Origin: Cupriavidus taiwanensis
Lineage (GTDB): Bacteria > Pseudomonadota > Gammaproteobacteria > Burkholderiales > Burkholderiaceae
Reading direction: 5' to 3'
Assembly (NCBI RefSeq): GCF_900250115.1
Contig: NZ_LT984804.1
Span: 1,937,301 to 2,001,300 of the forward strand
Length of the DNA stretch: 64,000 nt
Position numbers and translations under genes: made by a program. Shown here in pieces: positions 31,735 to 42,592 of the stretch; position 1 is the stretch's first letter; the number at the start of each line of letters is the position of its first letter. The notes beneath the pieces are model-generated. The model was not told the DNA's origin, did not search any database, and saw only the letters and a program-made list of their open reading frames with translations.

Positions 31735-33171
31735 ATGATCCAACAACCCCAGTCTGGCAACGGACTATCCCACGGCCTCAAGCAACGCCACATGACCATG
31801 ATCGCGCTCGGCGGCGTGATCGGCGCCGGCCTGTTCGTCGGCAGCGGCGTCGTCATCAAGTCGGCCGGCCCCGGCGCGGTCCTTTCCTTCCTGATCACCG
31901 GCCTGCTGGTCGTGCTGGTCATGCGCATGCTGGGCGAGATGGCGTGCGCCCTGCCCGGCACCGGCGGCTTCTACGAGTATGCGCGCGAAGCCTGGCGCGA
32001 CCGCCCCGCGGTGGGCAACCTTTCCGGCTTCCTGACCGGCTGGATGTACTGGTACTTCTGGGTCATCGTGGTGGCGCTCGAAGCCGTTGCCGGCGCTGAT
32101 CTGGTGCGCTACTGGCTGCCGGACGTGCCTAACTGGATCATCAGCCTGGTGCTGCTGGTGATGCTGACGTTGACCAACCTGGTGTCGGTCAAGTCGTTCG
32201 GCGAGTTCGAGTTCTGGTTCGCCTCGATCAAGGTCGCGGCAATCATCGTGTTCCTGTTCGTCGCCGGCGTGTACGTGCTGGGCCTGGCTCCCGGCGCCCA
32301 CGGCATGCAGGTGGCCAACCTGACCGCCAATGGCGGCTTCATGCCCAACGGCATCGTGCCGGTGCTGACCGGCGCGGTCGCGGCCACCGGCTTCTACTTC
32401 GGCGCCGAGATCGTCACCATCGCCGCCGCCGAGACCGCCGAGCCGCAGAAGGCCGTGGCCAAGGCCACCAGCTCGGTGATCACGCGCGTGCTGGTGTTCT
32501 ATGTCGGCTCGATCCTGCTGGTGGTCTGCCTGGTGCCGTGGAACTCCACCAGCATCGCCACCCCGTACGTCAGCGCGCTGAACGTGATGGGCGTGCCGGC
32601 GGCCGCGCAGATCATGAACGCGATCGTGCTGACCGCGGTGCTGTCGGCGCTCAACTCGGGCCTGTACGCCTCGTCGCGCATGCTGTTTGCACTGACCCGC
32701 CGTGGCGACGCGCCGCAGTCGCTGGCCCGCGTCAGCCGCAACGGCGTGCCGGTGCGCGCGATCCTGGTGGCGACGCTGTTCGGCTACGGCGCGGTGGTGA
32801 TGTCCTATGTCTCGCCCGATACGGTATTCGCCTTCCTGGTGAATTCGTATGGCACGGTGGCGATCTTCGTCTACATCCTGATCGCGATCTCGCAGCTGCG
32901 CCTGCGTTCGCGGCTGGAGCGCGAGGCGCCTGACCAGCTGCGCGTGCGCATGTGGTGCTATCCGTACCTCACCTATCTGGCGATCGTCGGCATGCTCGGC
33001 ATCGTGGTGGCGATGGCCTTCATTCCCGACCAGCGCACGCCCCTGGCGCTGGGCGTGGTGAGCCTGGCGATCCTGCTGCTGGCCTACGCGGCGCGCCAGT
33101 TGTTTCGGCGTGGCGTGGAGCCTGTAGTGCCGCTGGCGGAACTGCCGCGCCGCGACCTGCGCAAGTATTGA
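31735..33171 (+). CDS. Amino-acid permease, GABA-permease-like (possible taurine uptake)
   Basis: A 478-residue APC-superfamily permease with twelve expected spans. It opens with GLKQRHMTMIALGGVIGAGLFVGSGVVI, the conserved first helix of GABA/amino-acid permeases, and has GEMACALPGTGGFYEYAREAW and AEIVTIAAAETAEPQKAVAKA. It lies ahead of a MocR regulator and a TauXY-like dehydrogenase, all on the plus strand, which points to import of taurine or a similar omega-amino compound. The shared promoter type with xsc supports this. Confidence 0.82.
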   Translation: MIQQPQSGNGLSHGLKQRHMTMIALGGVIGAGLFVGSGVVIKSAGPGAVLSFLITGLLVVLVMRMLGEMACALPGTGGFYEYAREAWRDRPAVGNLSGFLTGWMYWYFWVIVVALEAVAGADLVRYWLPDVPNWIISLVLLVMLTLTNLVSVKSFGEFEFWFASIKVAAIIVFLFVAGVYVLGLAPGAHGMQVANLTANGGFMPNGIVPVLTGAVAATGFYFGAEIVTIAAAETAEPQKAVAKATSSVITRVLVFYVGSILLVVCLVPWNSTSIATPYVSALNVMGVPAAAQIMNAIVLTAVLSALNSGLYASSRMLFALTRRGDAPQSLARVSRNGVPVRAILVATLFGYGAVVMSYVSPDTVFAFLVNSYGTVAIFVYILIAISQLRLRSRLEREAPDQLRVRMWCYPYLTYLAIVGMLGIVVAMAFIPDQRTPLALGVVSLAILLLAYAARQLFRRGVEPVVPLAELPRRDLRKY

Positions 33172-33291
33172 AGCGCCCAAGCGCCGATGACTGGCATCGA
33201 GATGCCAGAAGCAACTGAACCATGACTGACGGGGCGCGCCGGTGCGGTATGCTGGCGCGCTTCGCCGTTCAGGAAACGCCCTCCCTGCCCC

Positions 33292-34854
33292 ATGAGCCTG
33301 AAGTCTCCCACCACCCTCTGGTCGCAGCTGTTCCAGCAGCACGTGCATTCGGGCCTGAGCCTGCAGGGCAAGATCCGGCAGATGCTGGTCTCGGCCATCC
33401 TCGACGAGCAGCTGCCGCAAGGTGAGCCGCTGCCCAGCAGCCGCGAGCTGTCGGCGCAGCTGCGGGTGGCGCGCAACACGGTGGTGCTGGCCTACCAGCA
33501 GCTGGTCGACGAAGGCTACCTGGTCGCGCGCGAGCGCAGCGGCTACTTCGTCAATCCCGAGATCCTCGGCACCCGCGTCAGCGGCGTTGCCTCGCTGCGC
33601 GGCGAGCCGGTGCCGGCGCGCTTGGGCGAGCCCGACTGGGAACGGCGCTTCGTGTTCCGCCCCACGCAGCAGCGCAATATCGTCAAGCGCGCCAACTGGC
33701 GCGACTATCCCTACCCCTTTATCTACGGCCAGTACGACCCGGCGCTGTTCCCCACCGCGGACTGGCGCGAATGCTGCCTGAAGGCGCTGAGCGTGCTCGA
33801 CATCCACGACTGGGCCCAGGACATGATCCTGCGCGATGACGAGTCGCTGGTGCAGCAGATCCGCACCCGCGTGCTGCCGCGCCGCGGGGTCTGGGCCGGC
33901 ACCGACGAGATCGTGATCACCGTGGGCGCGCAGCAGGCGCTGTACCTGCTGGCCGACCTGCTGGTCAGCCCCGACACGCCGGTGGGCATCGAGGACCCCG
34001 GCTATCCGGACGCGCGCAACATCTTCGGCTCGCACACGTCGAACCTGGTGCCGCTGCCAGTCGATGACCAGGGCCTGACGCTGTCCGACGCGCAGCGCGC
34101 GTGCGACTACGTCTACGTGACTCCCGGCCACCAGTGCCCGACCACTGTCACCATGCCGCTGGCGCGGCGCCAGGCGCTGCTGCGGCAGGCCGAGGAAGCC
34201 GACTTCGTGCTGATCGAGGACGACTACGAGGCCGAGAGCCGCTTCGAGGGCGACCCCACGCCCACGCTCAAGAGCCTGGACCGCAGCAACCGCGTGATCT
34301 ACGTCGGCAGCCTGTCCAAGAGCCTGGCGCCGGGGCTGCGCATCGGCTACATCGTCGGCCCCGCGGCGCTGATCGCCGAACTGCGCGGCGCGCGCCGGCT
34401 GATGCTGCGGCACCCGTCGGCGTATATCCAGCGCGCGTTCTCGCTGTTCCTGTCGCTCGGCCACTATGACGCCCACCTGCGCCGGCTCGCCGCCGCGCAC
34501 CGCGAGCGCGCCGAAGCGGTGCTGGCGGCGCTGGCCACGCATATGCCCGACTTCCACGCGGTGCCGATCGCCGGCGGCGCCTCCTGCTGGATCGAAGGGC
34601 CGTCCTGGCTCGACGCCGATGCGCTGGCGCGGCTGGCGGAACTGCAGGGCGTGCTGATCGAGCCCGGCAGCGTCTTCTTCATGGCCGAGCCCGCGCCGCG
34701 CAACGGCTTCCGGCTGGGCTACTCGTCGATCTCGCTGGACCGCATCGAGCCCGGCATCCGCGTGCTGGCCGGCGTCGCGCGTGAACTGCAGGCCACCGCC
34801 GGCAGCGCAAAGGCCCCCGCCGCCGTCACTTCCCGGGCTCGCCCCGCAGCCTGA
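33292..34854 (+). CDS. MocR-type regulator (GntR HTH fused to aminotransferase domain), TauR-like
   Basis: A 520-residue PLP-binding regulator. The GntR-type helix-turn-helix occupies about residues 15-90 (LQGKIRQMLVSAILDEQLPQG, SSRELSAQLRVARNTVVLAYQQLVDEGYL). The rest is an aminotransferase fold with the PLP lysine in YVGSLSKSLAPGLRIGYIV and a DDYEAE segment before it. MocR proteins sense amino compounds such as GABA, taurine or ectoine. Between a permease and a TauXY-like pair, a taurine-responsive TauR role is the best guess. Confidence 0.86.
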   Translation: MSLKSPTTLWSQLFQQHVHSGLSLQGKIRQMLVSAILDEQLPQGEPLPSSRELSAQLRVARNTVVLAYQQLVDEGYLVARERSGYFVNPEILGTRVSGVASLRGEPVPARLGEPDWERRFVFRPTQQRNIVKRANWRDYPYPFIYGQYDPALFPTADWRECCLKALSVLDIHDWAQDMILRDDESLVQQIRTRVLPRRGVWAGTDEIVITVGAQQALYLLADLLVSPDTPVGIEDPGYPDARNIFGSHTSNLVPLPVDDQGLTLSDAQRACDYVYVTPGHQCPTTVTMPLARRQALLRQAEEADFVLIEDDYEAESRFEGDPTPTLKSLDRSNRVIYVGSLSKSLAPGLRIGYIVGPAALIAELRGARRLMLRHPSAYIQRAFSLFLSLGHYDAHLRRLAAAHRERAEAVLAALATHMPDFHAVPIAGGASCWIEGPSWLDADALARLAELQGVLIEPGSVFFMAEPAPRNGFRLGYSSISLDRIEPGIRVLAGVARELQATAGSAKAPAAVTSRARPAA

Positions 34855-34994
34855 GCGGGGCCGCGGGCCGGGCTGCGCCGCTGGCCCAAGCGATAGTCCC
34901 GAACTGGCGCTACAGCGCCGCGGCCGGTTTCCCTATGCTCGAGTCATGGCCGGTTCCCCACGGACCGGCACACAACACTCACGGAGACCAAGCC

Positions 34995-35396
34995 ATGTCC
35001 AAGGACAACACCGCCGCCGGCATCGAACTGCTGCAAGCCTTCAACGACGCCTGGAACCGCCACGACCTCGACGCGCTGATGGCCTGCATGGCCGATGACT
35101 GCGTGTTCCACGGCGTGGCCGGCCCCGACCTGCTGGGCCGCAGCTTCGTTGGCCGCGAGGCGGTGCGCGAAGGCTTCCAGCTGGCCTGGCAGACCTTCCC
35201 CGATGCGCAATGGGTCGATGGCGACCACTTCGTCGTCGGCGACCGCGGCGTCAGCGAATCCACCTTCCGCGGCACCCGCGCCGACGGCGCCCGCATCGAG
35301 GCGCGCATGGTCGACGTGTTCACCTTCCGCGGCGGCAAGATCGCGGTGAAGAACGCCTACCGCAAGGACCGCCCGCCGGTGGTGGCCGCAGCCTGA
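34995..35396 (+). CDS. tauX: SnoaL/NTF2-fold small protein, possible taurine dehydrogenase small subunit
   Basis: A 133-residue SnoaL-like protein (LLQAFNDAWNRHDLDALMACMADDCVFHG, VDVFTFRGGKIAVKNAYRKDRP). A GGAGA ribosome site sets the start at 34995. It lies 16 bp before the flavin oxidoreductase gene. The small subunit of taurine dehydrogenase (TauX) is, to my knowledge, a protein of this size and fold next to tauY, so the assignment rests on neighbourhood and size and not on catalytic residues. Confidence 0.6.
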   Translation: MSKDNTAAGIELLQAFNDAWNRHDLDALMACMADDCVFHGVAGPDLLGRSFVGREAVREGFQLAWQTFPDAQWVDGDHFVVGDRGVSESTFRGTRADGARIEARMVDVFTFRGGKIAVKNAYRKDRPPVVAAA

Positions 35397-35412
35397 AGCG
35401 AGGAGACGCACC

Positions 35413-36858
35413 ATGCAAGCCGTAGCTCCCCGCAGCAGCCTCCTGGCCGGCGAGCAGTCGACCGCGCCGACCCGGCCGTACGACCCCGCCTATGACCCGT
35501 TGCACACGCCCACGCCCGGCCACGGCCGGGAGTACGCCCCGACCTACTGGATCGGCACCGCGGGCGAGCCGCCCGCCGACGACGGCCCGATCACCCACGA
35601 TATCGACGTCGACGTGGCCATCATCGGCTCGGGCTTTACCGGCCTGACCTGCGCCATCTTCCTGGCGCAGGAATACGGCATCAAGGCCACCGTGCTCGAG
35701 GCCAACCGCGTCAGCTGGGGCTGCAGCACGCGCAATGGCGGCCAGGCCCAATGCGCGTCGGGCCGCCTCAAGCGCTCGCAGTGGATCCAGCGCTACGGCC
35801 TCGATACCGCGCTGCGCCTGCACCAGGAGGTCTGCGACGGCATGGAGACCTTCAAGGGGCTGATCAAGGACATCGACTGCGATCCGCAGCCCGGCGGCCA
35901 CCTGTATATCGCGCACCGCGACAAGGTGATGCCCGCTCTGGAGAAGGAGGCGAAGATCCTGCGCGAGGTGTTCAAGTACGACGCGCGCATCCTCGACGCC
36001 GACACCGTGCGGCGCGAATACGTCGACGACAAGGAAGCCGCGGGCGCCATGCACGAGCCCGAAGGCATCGGCATCCATGCCGGCAAGCTGGCCTTCGGCT
36101 ACCTGCGCCGCGCGCGCGAGCTGGGCGCCAAAGTGCATCCGTCCAGCCCCGTGACCGGCTGGGAAACCCGCAACGGCGTGCACTACCTGCGCACCCCCGG
36201 CGGCATCGTGCGCGCCCGCGCCGTGGCCGTGGCCACCGGCGGCTACACCTCGCAATCGCTGCACCGCGAACTGAAGAACCGGCTGTTCCCGATCCTGTCG
36301 AACTCGATCGTCACGCGCCCGCTCACCGCCGAGGAACTGGCGGCGTGCAACTTCCGCACCACCCAGGTCATCACCGACACCCGCATCCTGCGCCACTACT
36401 ACCGGCTGATGCCCGACGGCCGCCTGCAGATCGGCAGCCGCAGCGCCATCACCGGCAATGACGCGCCGCAGGACCAGTACAAGCAGAAGCTGATCGCCGA
36501 CATGCACCGCAAATTCCCGGCGCTGCGCGGCATCCAGATCGACTACTCATGGTGGGGCTGGGTCGACGTCAGCCACGACATGATGCCGCGCATCACGCAG
36601 CCGCACCCGTCGCAATCGATCTACTACGCAATGGGCTATGGCGGCAATGGCGTGATGTACTCCGCGCAGGCGGGCAAGCGGCTGGCGGCGCTGATCGCCG
36701 GCAAGGAATCGTCGCTGCCGCAGCTGCCGATCTTCCGCTCGCCGCTGCCGTTCCCGAACGTGCGCGAGATGGTCGAGTCGCAGATGTTTGCGCCGTTCCG
36801 CCGGATGGGGCAGCGGGTGTTGTATCACTGGTATCACTGGAAGGATGATGTGTTTTGA
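35413..36858 (+). CDS. tauY: FAD-dependent amine oxidoreductase, probable taurine dehydrogenase large subunit
   Basis: A 481-residue DAO-family flavoprotein. The FAD-binding start is VDVAIIGSGFTGLTCAIFLA, followed by the ATVLEANRVSWGCSTRNGGQ segment; the C-terminal FAD contacts are in YAMGYGGNGVMYSAQAGKRLA. Relatives include gamma-glutamylputrescine oxidase and taurine dehydrogenase TauY. With the SnoaL-like partner, MocR regulator and permease in front, TauY is favoured: it would deaminate taurine to sulfoacetaldehyde, the Xsc substrate. A GGAGA ribosome site precedes the start. Confidence 0.72.
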   Translation: MQAVAPRSSLLAGEQSTAPTRPYDPAYDPLHTPTPGHGREYAPTYWIGTAGEPPADDGPITHDIDVDVAIIGSGFTGLTCAIFLAQEYGIKATVLEANRVSWGCSTRNGGQAQCASGRLKRSQWIQRYGLDTALRLHQEVCDGMETFKGLIKDIDCDPQPGGHLYIAHRDKVMPALEKEAKILREVFKYDARILDADTVRREYVDDKEAAGAMHEPEGIGIHAGKLAFGYLRRARELGAKVHPSSPVTGWETRNGVHYLRTPGGIVRARAVAVATGGYTSQSLHRELKNRLFPILSNSIVTRPLTAEELAACNFRTTQVITDTRILRHYYRLMPDGRLQIGSRSAITGNDAPQDQYKQKLIADMHRKFPALRGIQIDYSWWGWVDVSHDMMPRITQPHPSQSIYYAMGYGGNGVMYSAQAGKRLAALIAGKESSLPQLPIFRSPLPFPNVREMVESQMFAPFRRMGQRVLYHWYHWKDDVF

Positions 36859-36911
36859 GGTTGCGGCTCGGCTTGCCACGCACGCGTGACATGTCTTCGC
36901 CCGTGGTGAAC

Positions 36912-36945
36912 GCTCCCCTCTCCCGCGCGCGCGGGAGAGGGGAGC
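36912..36945. repeat. Single perfect hairpin repeat
   Basis: A 34-bp perfect palindrome with half GCTCCCCTCTCCCGCGC. It belongs to the same family as the paired repeats at 9322, 12846 and 58781 but occurs singly here, 54 bp after the oxidoreductase stop, where it could act as a transcript end. Confidence 0.88.
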
Positions 36946-37104
36946 AAACCTGCAGTCTCTCTAACCTCTTGTCGGACCATCACCGACATCCAAACCGGAC
37001 CCCACCGTCTCCTCACCGCGCGCGCCGCCGCAGTATGATGCCCAAGTCTCCCACCCCGGGAGCATCGCGGCCGCATGCCGGCCGCAGTGCATCAGGAGGC
37101 ACGC

Positions 37105-38220
37105 TTGGACCACCCCCGGCCGCTCCCATCCGAACCCGCCCGCCCCGGCGACCTCATCGTCGCCCGGCCTGAAGGCTTGTATTGCCCGCCCGGCGACTTC
37201 TACATCGATCCGTGGCGCCCGGTCGAGCGCGCCGTCATTACCCACGCCCACTCCGACCACGCCCGCTTCGGACACGCGCACTACCTCTGTTCGGAACCCG
37301 GCCGCGGCGTGCTGCTGGCGCGACTGCCAAGCATCCACCTGAACACCCTGCCCTACGGCGAACGCATCACCCATCACGGCGTCACGATCAGCCTGCATCC
37401 GGCCGGGCACGTGCTCGGCTCGTCCCAGGTGCGGCTCGAATACGGCGGCCAGGTCTGGGTGGCCTCCGGCGACTACAAGCTGGAAGCGGACGGCACCTGC
37501 GATCCGTTCGAGCCGGTGCGGTGCGATACCTTCATCACCGAAAGCACTTTCGGCCTGCCGATCTACCGCTGGCCATCGCAGGCGACGCTGATGGCGGAGA
37601 TCTTCAACTGGTGGCAGGCCAATGCGCAGGCCGGCCGCGCCAGCATCGTCTACGCCTACAGCTTCGGCAAGGCTCAGCGCATCCTGCATGGCCTGCTGCA
37701 CCATGCAGGCATCGAGGGGCTGCCCGGCCCGGTGATCGTGCACGGCGCGCTGACCACGCTCAACGCGGCCTACGCCGAGGCCGGCGTGGCACTGCCGCCG
37801 ATGGCGCTCGCCTCAGAACTGCCGCCGCGCAGCCCGCTGCTGCGGCAGGCGCTGGTGGTGGCGCCGCCGTCGGCGCAGCGCTCGCCCTGGCTGCGGCGCT
37901 TCGGCGATGCGTCCGATGCCTTTGCCAGCGGGTGGATGCAGTTGCGCGGCACGCGCCGGCGCCGCGGTGTCGATCGCGGCTTCGCGCTGTCCGACCATGC
38001 CGACTGGCCGGGTCTGCTGCAGGCCATCAGTGCCACTGATGCCGGCCGTATCATCGTCACCCACGGCAACGTGCCCGTGATGGTGCGCTACCTGAACGAG
38101 CGCGGCTGGCAGGCGCAGGCGTTCGAGACCGAGTACGGCGACGACGATGAATCCGCGCGCGCCGAAGCGCAGGCGGCTGAATCGGGCAGTGATGCCAGCA
38201 ACGAGCAGGCCGCCCCATGA
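37105..38220 (+). CDS. Ligase-associated MBL-fold DNA exonuclease
   Basis: A 371-residue metallo-beta-lactamase/beta-CASP-type nuclease of the ligase-associated DNA repair operon. Metal-binding motif: AVITHAHSDHARFG; later conserved parts are HPAGHVLGSSQVRLE, VASGDYKLEADGTCDPFEP and ALSDHADW. A TTG at 37105 with an ideal AGGAGG five bases upstream is preferred over the ATG at 37075, which has no ribosome site. It is first in the four-gene operon; its stop overlaps the ligase start by 4 bases. Confidence 0.87.
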   Translation: MDHPRPLPSEPARPGDLIVARPEGLYCPPGDFYIDPWRPVERAVITHAHSDHARFGHAHYLCSEPGRGVLLARLPSIHLNTLPYGERITHHGVTISLHPAGHVLGSSQVRLEYGGQVWVASGDYKLEADGTCDPFEPVRCDTFITESTFGLPIYRWPSQATLMAEIFNWWQANAQAGRASIVYAYSFGKAQRILHGLLHHAGIEGLPGPVIVHGALTTLNAAYAEAGVALPPMALASELPPRSPLLRQALVVAPPSAQRSPWLRRFGDASDAFASGWMQLRGTRRRRGVDRGFALSDHADWPGLLQAISATDAGRIIVTHGNVPVMVRYLNERGWQAQAFETEYGDDDESARAEAQAAESGSDASNEQAAP

Positions 38221-39890
38221 AGGCCTTCGCCGATCTCTACGCCACGCTGGACGGCACCACCTCGACCAAGGCCCGCCTGGCCGCGCTGGTCGATTACCTG
38301 CGCATCGCGCCGCCCGGGGATGCCGCCTGGGCCGTCTATTTCCTGGCGGGCGGCAAGCCGCGCCAGATCGTGCCGGTATCGCTGCTGCGCGACCTGGCAC
38401 GGCAGGCCGCCGACCTGCCCGACTGGCTCTTCGAAGAGAGCTACCAGGCCGTCGGCGATCTCGCCGAAACCATCGCGCTGCTGCTGCCGGACCCGCAGGA
38501 TGCCGACCACGCCGGCCTGGCCGAATGGGTCGAGCAGCGCCTGCTGCCGCTGCGCGGGCTGGCGCCGGAAACGCTGCTGCCACGCCTCAACGCGCTATGG
38601 CGCCCGCTCGACGCGCACGGCCGGCTGGTGTTGTTCAAGCTGATCACCGGTGCCTTCCGCGTGGGCGTGTCGCGCCTGCTGGTCACGCGGGCGCTGGGCG
38701 AGGTGGCCGGCATCGACCCCAAGCGCGTGGCCGAGCGCATGGTCGGCTACACCGACCTGTCGGCGCGGCCCGACGCGGCGCGCTTCCTCGCCCTGCTGGC
38801 GCCTGAAGACGAAGACGACCGCGCGCTGCGCGCCGGCGGCCAGCCGTATCCGTTCTTTCTGGCCCACCCGCTGCAGGCCCCGGTGGAACAGTTCGACACT
38901 GTGCTGGGCGCGCCCGGGGCGTGGCTGGTCGAGTGGAAGTGGGACGGCATCCGCGCGCAACTGGTGCGGCGCGGCGGCCAGACCTGGTTGTGGTCGCGTG
39001 GCGAGGAACTGATCACCGAGCGCTTCCCGGAACTGCTGCAGGCCGCTGCGCCGCTGCCGGACGGCACCGTGCTCGACGGCGAGATCGTGATCTGGCAGCA
39101 CGGCCGCGTGCAGCCGTTCGCGTTGCTGCAGCAGCGCATCGGCCGCAAGACGCTGAGCGCAAAGCTGCTGCGCGAGGCGCCGGCGATCCTGATGGCCTAT
39201 GACCTGCTCGAGTGGCAGGGCGACGACTGGCGTACCCGCCCGCAGGCCGAACGGCGCGCGCGGCTGGAACAGGTGGTGGCGGCGCACGTCCACCCCGCGC
39301 TGGAACTGAGCCCGCTGGTGGACGCCGGCGACTGGGAGCACTATGCCCGCCTGCGCGACGCGTCGCGCGAGCTGGGGGTCGAGGGCTTCATGCTGAAGGC
39401 CGCCGGCGCGGCCTATGGCGCGGGCCGCACCAAGGATGTCGGGGTCTGGTGGAAGTGGAAGATCGACCCGTACTCGGTCGATGCCGTGCTAGTCTACGCG
39501 CAGCGCGGCCATGGTCGCCGCGCCAGCCTCTACACCGATTTCACCTTCGCGGTCTGGAACGGCCCGCCCGGCACGCCGGGCCGCGCGCTGGTGCCCTTCG
39601 CCAAGGCCTATTCGGGCCTGACCGACGCCGAGATGCGCGCGGTCGACGCCATCGTCCGCCGCACCACGGTCGAGAAGTTCGGGCCGGTGCGCAGCGTGGA
39701 ACCGACCCAGGTGTTCGAGCTCGGCTTCGAAGGCATTGCCCGCAGCGGCCGCCACAAGAGCGGCATCGCGGTGCGCTTTCCGCGCATGCTGCGCTGGCGC
39801 ACCGATAAGCCGATCGACGAGGCCGACACGCTGGCCACGCTCGAAGCGATGCTGCCGGCCACCGGCGCGGCGCGGGAGGATGCGGCATGA
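38217..39890 (+). CDS. ATP-dependent DNA ligase
   Basis: A 557-residue ATP-dependent ligase (LigB/C-like). The N-terminal DNA-binding domain is followed by the adenylation motif [11 protein letters not shown], with the AMP-accepting lysine. Downstream are [31 protein letters not shown] and the [13 protein letters not shown] motif. It joins breaks in a repair pathway with the exonuclease, helicase and phosphoesterase of the same operon. It overlaps both neighbours by ATGA. Confidence 0.92.
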   Translation: MKAFADLYATLDGTTSTKARLAALVDYLRIAPPGDAAWAVYFLAGGKPRQIVPVSLLRDLARQAADLPDWLFEESYQAVGDLAETIALLLPDPQDADHAGLAEWVEQRLLPLRGLAPETLLPRLNALWRPLDAHGRLVLFKLITGAFRVGVSRLLVTRALGEVAGIDPKRVAERMVGYTDLSARPDAARFLALLAPEDEDDRALRAGGQPYPFFLAHPLQAPVEQFDTVLGAPGAWLVEWKWDGIRAQLVRRGGQTWLWSRGEELITERFPELLQAAAPLPDGTVLDGEIVIWQHGRVQPFALLQQRIGRKTLSAKLLREAPAILMAYDLLEWQGDDWRTRPQAERRARLEQVVAAHVHPALELSPLVDAGDWEHYARLRDASRELGVEGFMLKAAGAAYGAGRTKDVGVWWKWKIDPYSVDAVLVYAQRGHGRRASLYTDFTFAVWNGPPGTPGRALVPFAKAYSGLTDAEMRAVDAIVRRTTVEKFGPVRSVEPTQVFELGFEGIARSGRHKSGIAVRFPRMLRWRTDKPIDEADTLATLEAMLPATGAAREDAA

Positions 39891-42592
39891 GCCCGCCGCG
39901 CGGCGCGCGCCGGCCCGCGATCGATCCGGCGCCCGCCCCACCTCCATTGACCGTTGCCCAGGGCATGCAGGCGCTGTTCGACGCGCGCGGCTGGCAGCCC
40001 TTCGCCTTCCAGCGCGAAGTCTGGACCGCGATCGCGCGCGGCCAGAGCGGACTGCTGCATGCCACCACCGGCACCGGCAAGACCTATGCGGCGTGGCTGG
40101 GCGCGCTGATGGCATTCGCCACGCCGCGCGCGGCGCCGTCGCACGACAAGCCCGCGCCGTCGCTGACCGTGCTGTGGCTGACGCCGATGCGCGCGCTGGC
40201 GGCCGACACCACGCGCGCGCTGCAGGCGCCGCTGGCCGAGCTGGACCTCGACTGGACCGTCGCGCTGCGCACCGGCGACACCGGCAGCGCCGAGCGCGCG
40301 GCGCAGCAGCGGCGCTTGCCGACCGCACTGGTGACCACGCCCGAAAGCCTGACACTGATGCTGACCCGTGCCGACGCGCACGACACCCTGCGGCGGGTGC
40401 GCATGGTGGTGGTCGACGAGTGGCACGAGCTGCTCGGCAACAAGCGCGGCGTGCAGGTGCAGCTGGCACTGGCACGCCTGCGGCAATGGCAGCCCGCGCT
40501 GATGGTGTGGGGGTTGTCGGCCACGCTCGGCAACCTGCCGCACGCGGCCGAGGTGCTGCTCAGCGGCGTGCCCGGCGAGCGGCGCGCGCTGGTGCACGGC
40601 CATACGCCGAAGACCCTGCTGCTCGACACCCTGCTGCCCGACAACGCCAGCCGCTTCCCGTTTGCCGGCCACCTGGGCCTGTCGATGCTGCCGCACGTGG
40701 TGGAAGAACTGGCGCACGGCGGCACCACGCTGGTGTTCCTCAATACCCGCTCGCAGGCCGAGTTGTGGTACCAGGCGCTGCTCGACGCGCGCCCGGAGTG
40801 GGCGGGCGAGATCGCCCTGCACCACGGCTCGCTCGACCGCGCGGTGCGCGAATGGGTCGAGCTGAACTTGAAAAACGGCGCGCTGCGCGCGGTGGTGTGC
40901 ACCTCCAGCCTGGACCTTGGCGTCGACTTCCTGCCGGTGGAGCGCGTGCTGCAGGTCGGATCGCCCAAGGGGGTGGCGCGCCTGCTGCAGCGCGCCGGGC
41001 GCTCCGGCCATGCGCCGGGCCGCGCCTCGCGGGTCACGGTGGTGCCCACGCACAGCCTGGAACTGGTCGAGGCCGTGGCCGCGCGGCATGCGGTGCAGGC
41101 AGGACGGATCGAGGCGCGCGAGTCGCCCGACAAACCGCTCGACGTGCTGGTGCAGCACCTGGTGACGGTGGCCCTGGGCGGCGGCTTCCGGCCCGACGCG
41201 TTGCTGGCCGAGGTGCGCTCCGCCTGGGCCTACCGCGGCCTGAGCGCAGAGGAATGGCAGTGGTGCCTGGACTTCGTGCGCCAGGGCGGCGCCACGCTGT
41301 CGGCATACCCGGACTTCCGGCGCGCCGTGCCCGACGACGCAGGCGTCTGGCGCGTGCCGGACGCGGGGCTGGCACGGCGCCACCGCATGAGCGTCGGCAC
41401 CATCGTCAGCGATGCCACCATGCAGGTGCGCTACTGGAGCCGCGCGGGCACCGGCGGCGCTTCGCTGGGCTCGGTGGAAGAAGGCTTTATCGCGCGGCTC
41501 GCGCCCGGCGACTGCTTCCTGTTCGGCGGCCGGCTGCTGGAGCTGGTGCGGGTGCGGGAGATGACCGCCTTCGTGCGCCGCGCGAGCGGCAGGCGGCCGG
41601 TGGTGCCGCGCTGGAACGGCGGCAAGATGCCGATGTCGACCGAACTGGCCGAGGCCGTGATCGACACGCTCGCCGCCGCCGCGGCGGGCCGGCTGGATCC
41701 GCGCGACACCCCCGAGCTGCCGCTGATCCAGCCGCTGGTGGACCTGCAGGCGCAGTGGTCCGCGCTGCCCTCGCGCCATACCCTGCTGGCCGAATCGCTG
41801 CATTCGCGCGAGGGCTGGCACCTGTTCCTCTATCCGTTCGCCGGACGCTCGGTCCATCTCGGCCTCGGCAGCCTGCTGGCATGGCGGCTGGGGCAACAGG
41901 TGCCGGCCACCTTCTCGGTCGCGGTCAACGACTACGGGCTGGAACTGCTGGCGTCGGCGCCGGTGGAGTGGGCCCGCTGGCTGCCGCAGGTATTGGCCGA
42001 CGAGCGCCGGCGCGACCTGGCCGCCGACGTGCTGGGCAGCCTGAACGCGGGCGAACTGTCGTTGCGGCGTTTTCGCGAGATTGCCCGCATCGCCGGGCTG
42101 ATCTTCCAGGGCTACCCCGGCGCGCCCAAGAGCGCGCGCCAGCTGCAGGCGTCGTCCAGCCTGTTCTACGAGGTCTTCCGCAAGCACGATCCCGGCAACC
42201 TGCTGCTGGGCCAGGCCGAGCGCGAAGTGCTGATGCAGGAGCTGGACGCGCACCGGCTCGCCGCGACGCTGGAACGGCTGTCCGCGCTGGAGCTGGACCT
42301 GCACGCGCTGAAGCGGCCCACGCCGCTGTCGTTCCCGCTGGTGGTCGAATTCCTGCGCGAGAAGCTCAGCACCGAAAAGCTCGCCGACCGCATCGCCCGG
42401 ATGCTGGCCGACCTGGAACTGGCGGCCGGGCCCGAGCCCGGCGAAGCCGCTGGCATGCCGGCCGAGATGATGGCCGATGCCGTGGCCGAAGCCGCGCGCT
42501 TCGGCATGGCCGACCATGCCGGCCCGTCCGCCCGCACCGCGCGCCGGCCGCGGCGGCAACGCAAGCCGTCGAAGCCGTTGCCGCTGCTATGA
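39887..42592 (+). CDS. Ligase-associated DEXH helicase (Lhr-core type)
   Basis: A 901-residue superfamily 2 helicase. Walker A is [15 protein letters not shown], motif II is VVVDEWHEL, motif III is WGLSATLGN, and motifs IV-VI are in [28 protein letters not shown] and [17 protein letters not shown]. The C-terminal 400 residues form the Lhr-core winged-helix and extra domains. It probably unwinds or remodels damaged DNA for the coupled nucleases and ligase. It overlaps both neighbours by 4 bases. Confidence 0.93.
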   Translation: MSPPRGARRPAIDPAPAPPPLTVAQGMQALFDARGWQPFAFQREVWTAIARGQSGLLHATTGTGKTYAAWLGALMAFATPRAAPSHDKPAPSLTVLWLTPMRALAADTTRALQAPLAELDLDWTVALRTGDTGSAERAAQQRRLPTALVTTPESLTLMLTRADAHDTLRRVRMVVVDEWHELLGNKRGVQVQLALARLRQWQPALMVWGLSATLGNLPHAAEVLLSGVPGERRALVHGHTPKTLLLDTLLPDNASRFPFAGHLGLSMLPHVVEELAHGGTTLVFLNTRSQAELWYQALLDARPEWAGEIALHHGSLDRAVREWVELNLKNGALRAVVCTSSLDLGVDFLPVERVLQVGSPKGVARLLQRAGRSGHAPGRASRVTVVPTHSLELVEAVAARHAVQAGRIEARESPDKPLDVLVQHLVTVALGGGFRPDALLAEVRSAWAYRGLSAEEWQWCLDFVRQGGATLSAYPDFRRAVPDDAGVWRVPDAGLARRHRMSVGTIVSDATMQVRYWSRAGTGGASLGSVEEGFIARLAPGDCFLFGGRLLELVRVREMTAFVRRASGRRPVVPRWNGGKMPMSTELAEAVIDTLAAAAAGRLDPRDTPELPLIQPLVDLQAQWSALPSRHTLLAESLHSREGWHLFLYPFAGRSVHLGLGSLLAWRLGQQVPATFSVAVNDYGLELLASAPVEWARWLPQVLADERRRDLAADVLGSLNAGELSLRRFREIARIAGLIFQGYPGAPKSARQLQASSSLFYEVFRKHDPGNLLLGQAEREVLMQELDAHRLAATLERLSALELDLHALKRPTPLSFPLVVEFLREKLSTEKLADRIARMLADLELAAGPEPGEAAGMPAEMMADAVAEAARFGMADHAGPSARTARRPRRQRKPSKPLPLL

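Noticed and set aside
31765..34557. 930-codon open frame on the minus strand over the permease and MocR genes
   Set aside because: It spans two well-supported genes of the opposite strand and their intergenic gap, and the translation is repetitive His/Gln/Arg-rich with no domain.
34906..34919. GGCGCT-AC-AGCGCC palindrome as a TauR binding site
   Set aside because: It is pure GC-rich symmetry likely to occur by chance here; known TauR sites are direct repeats and do not resemble it.
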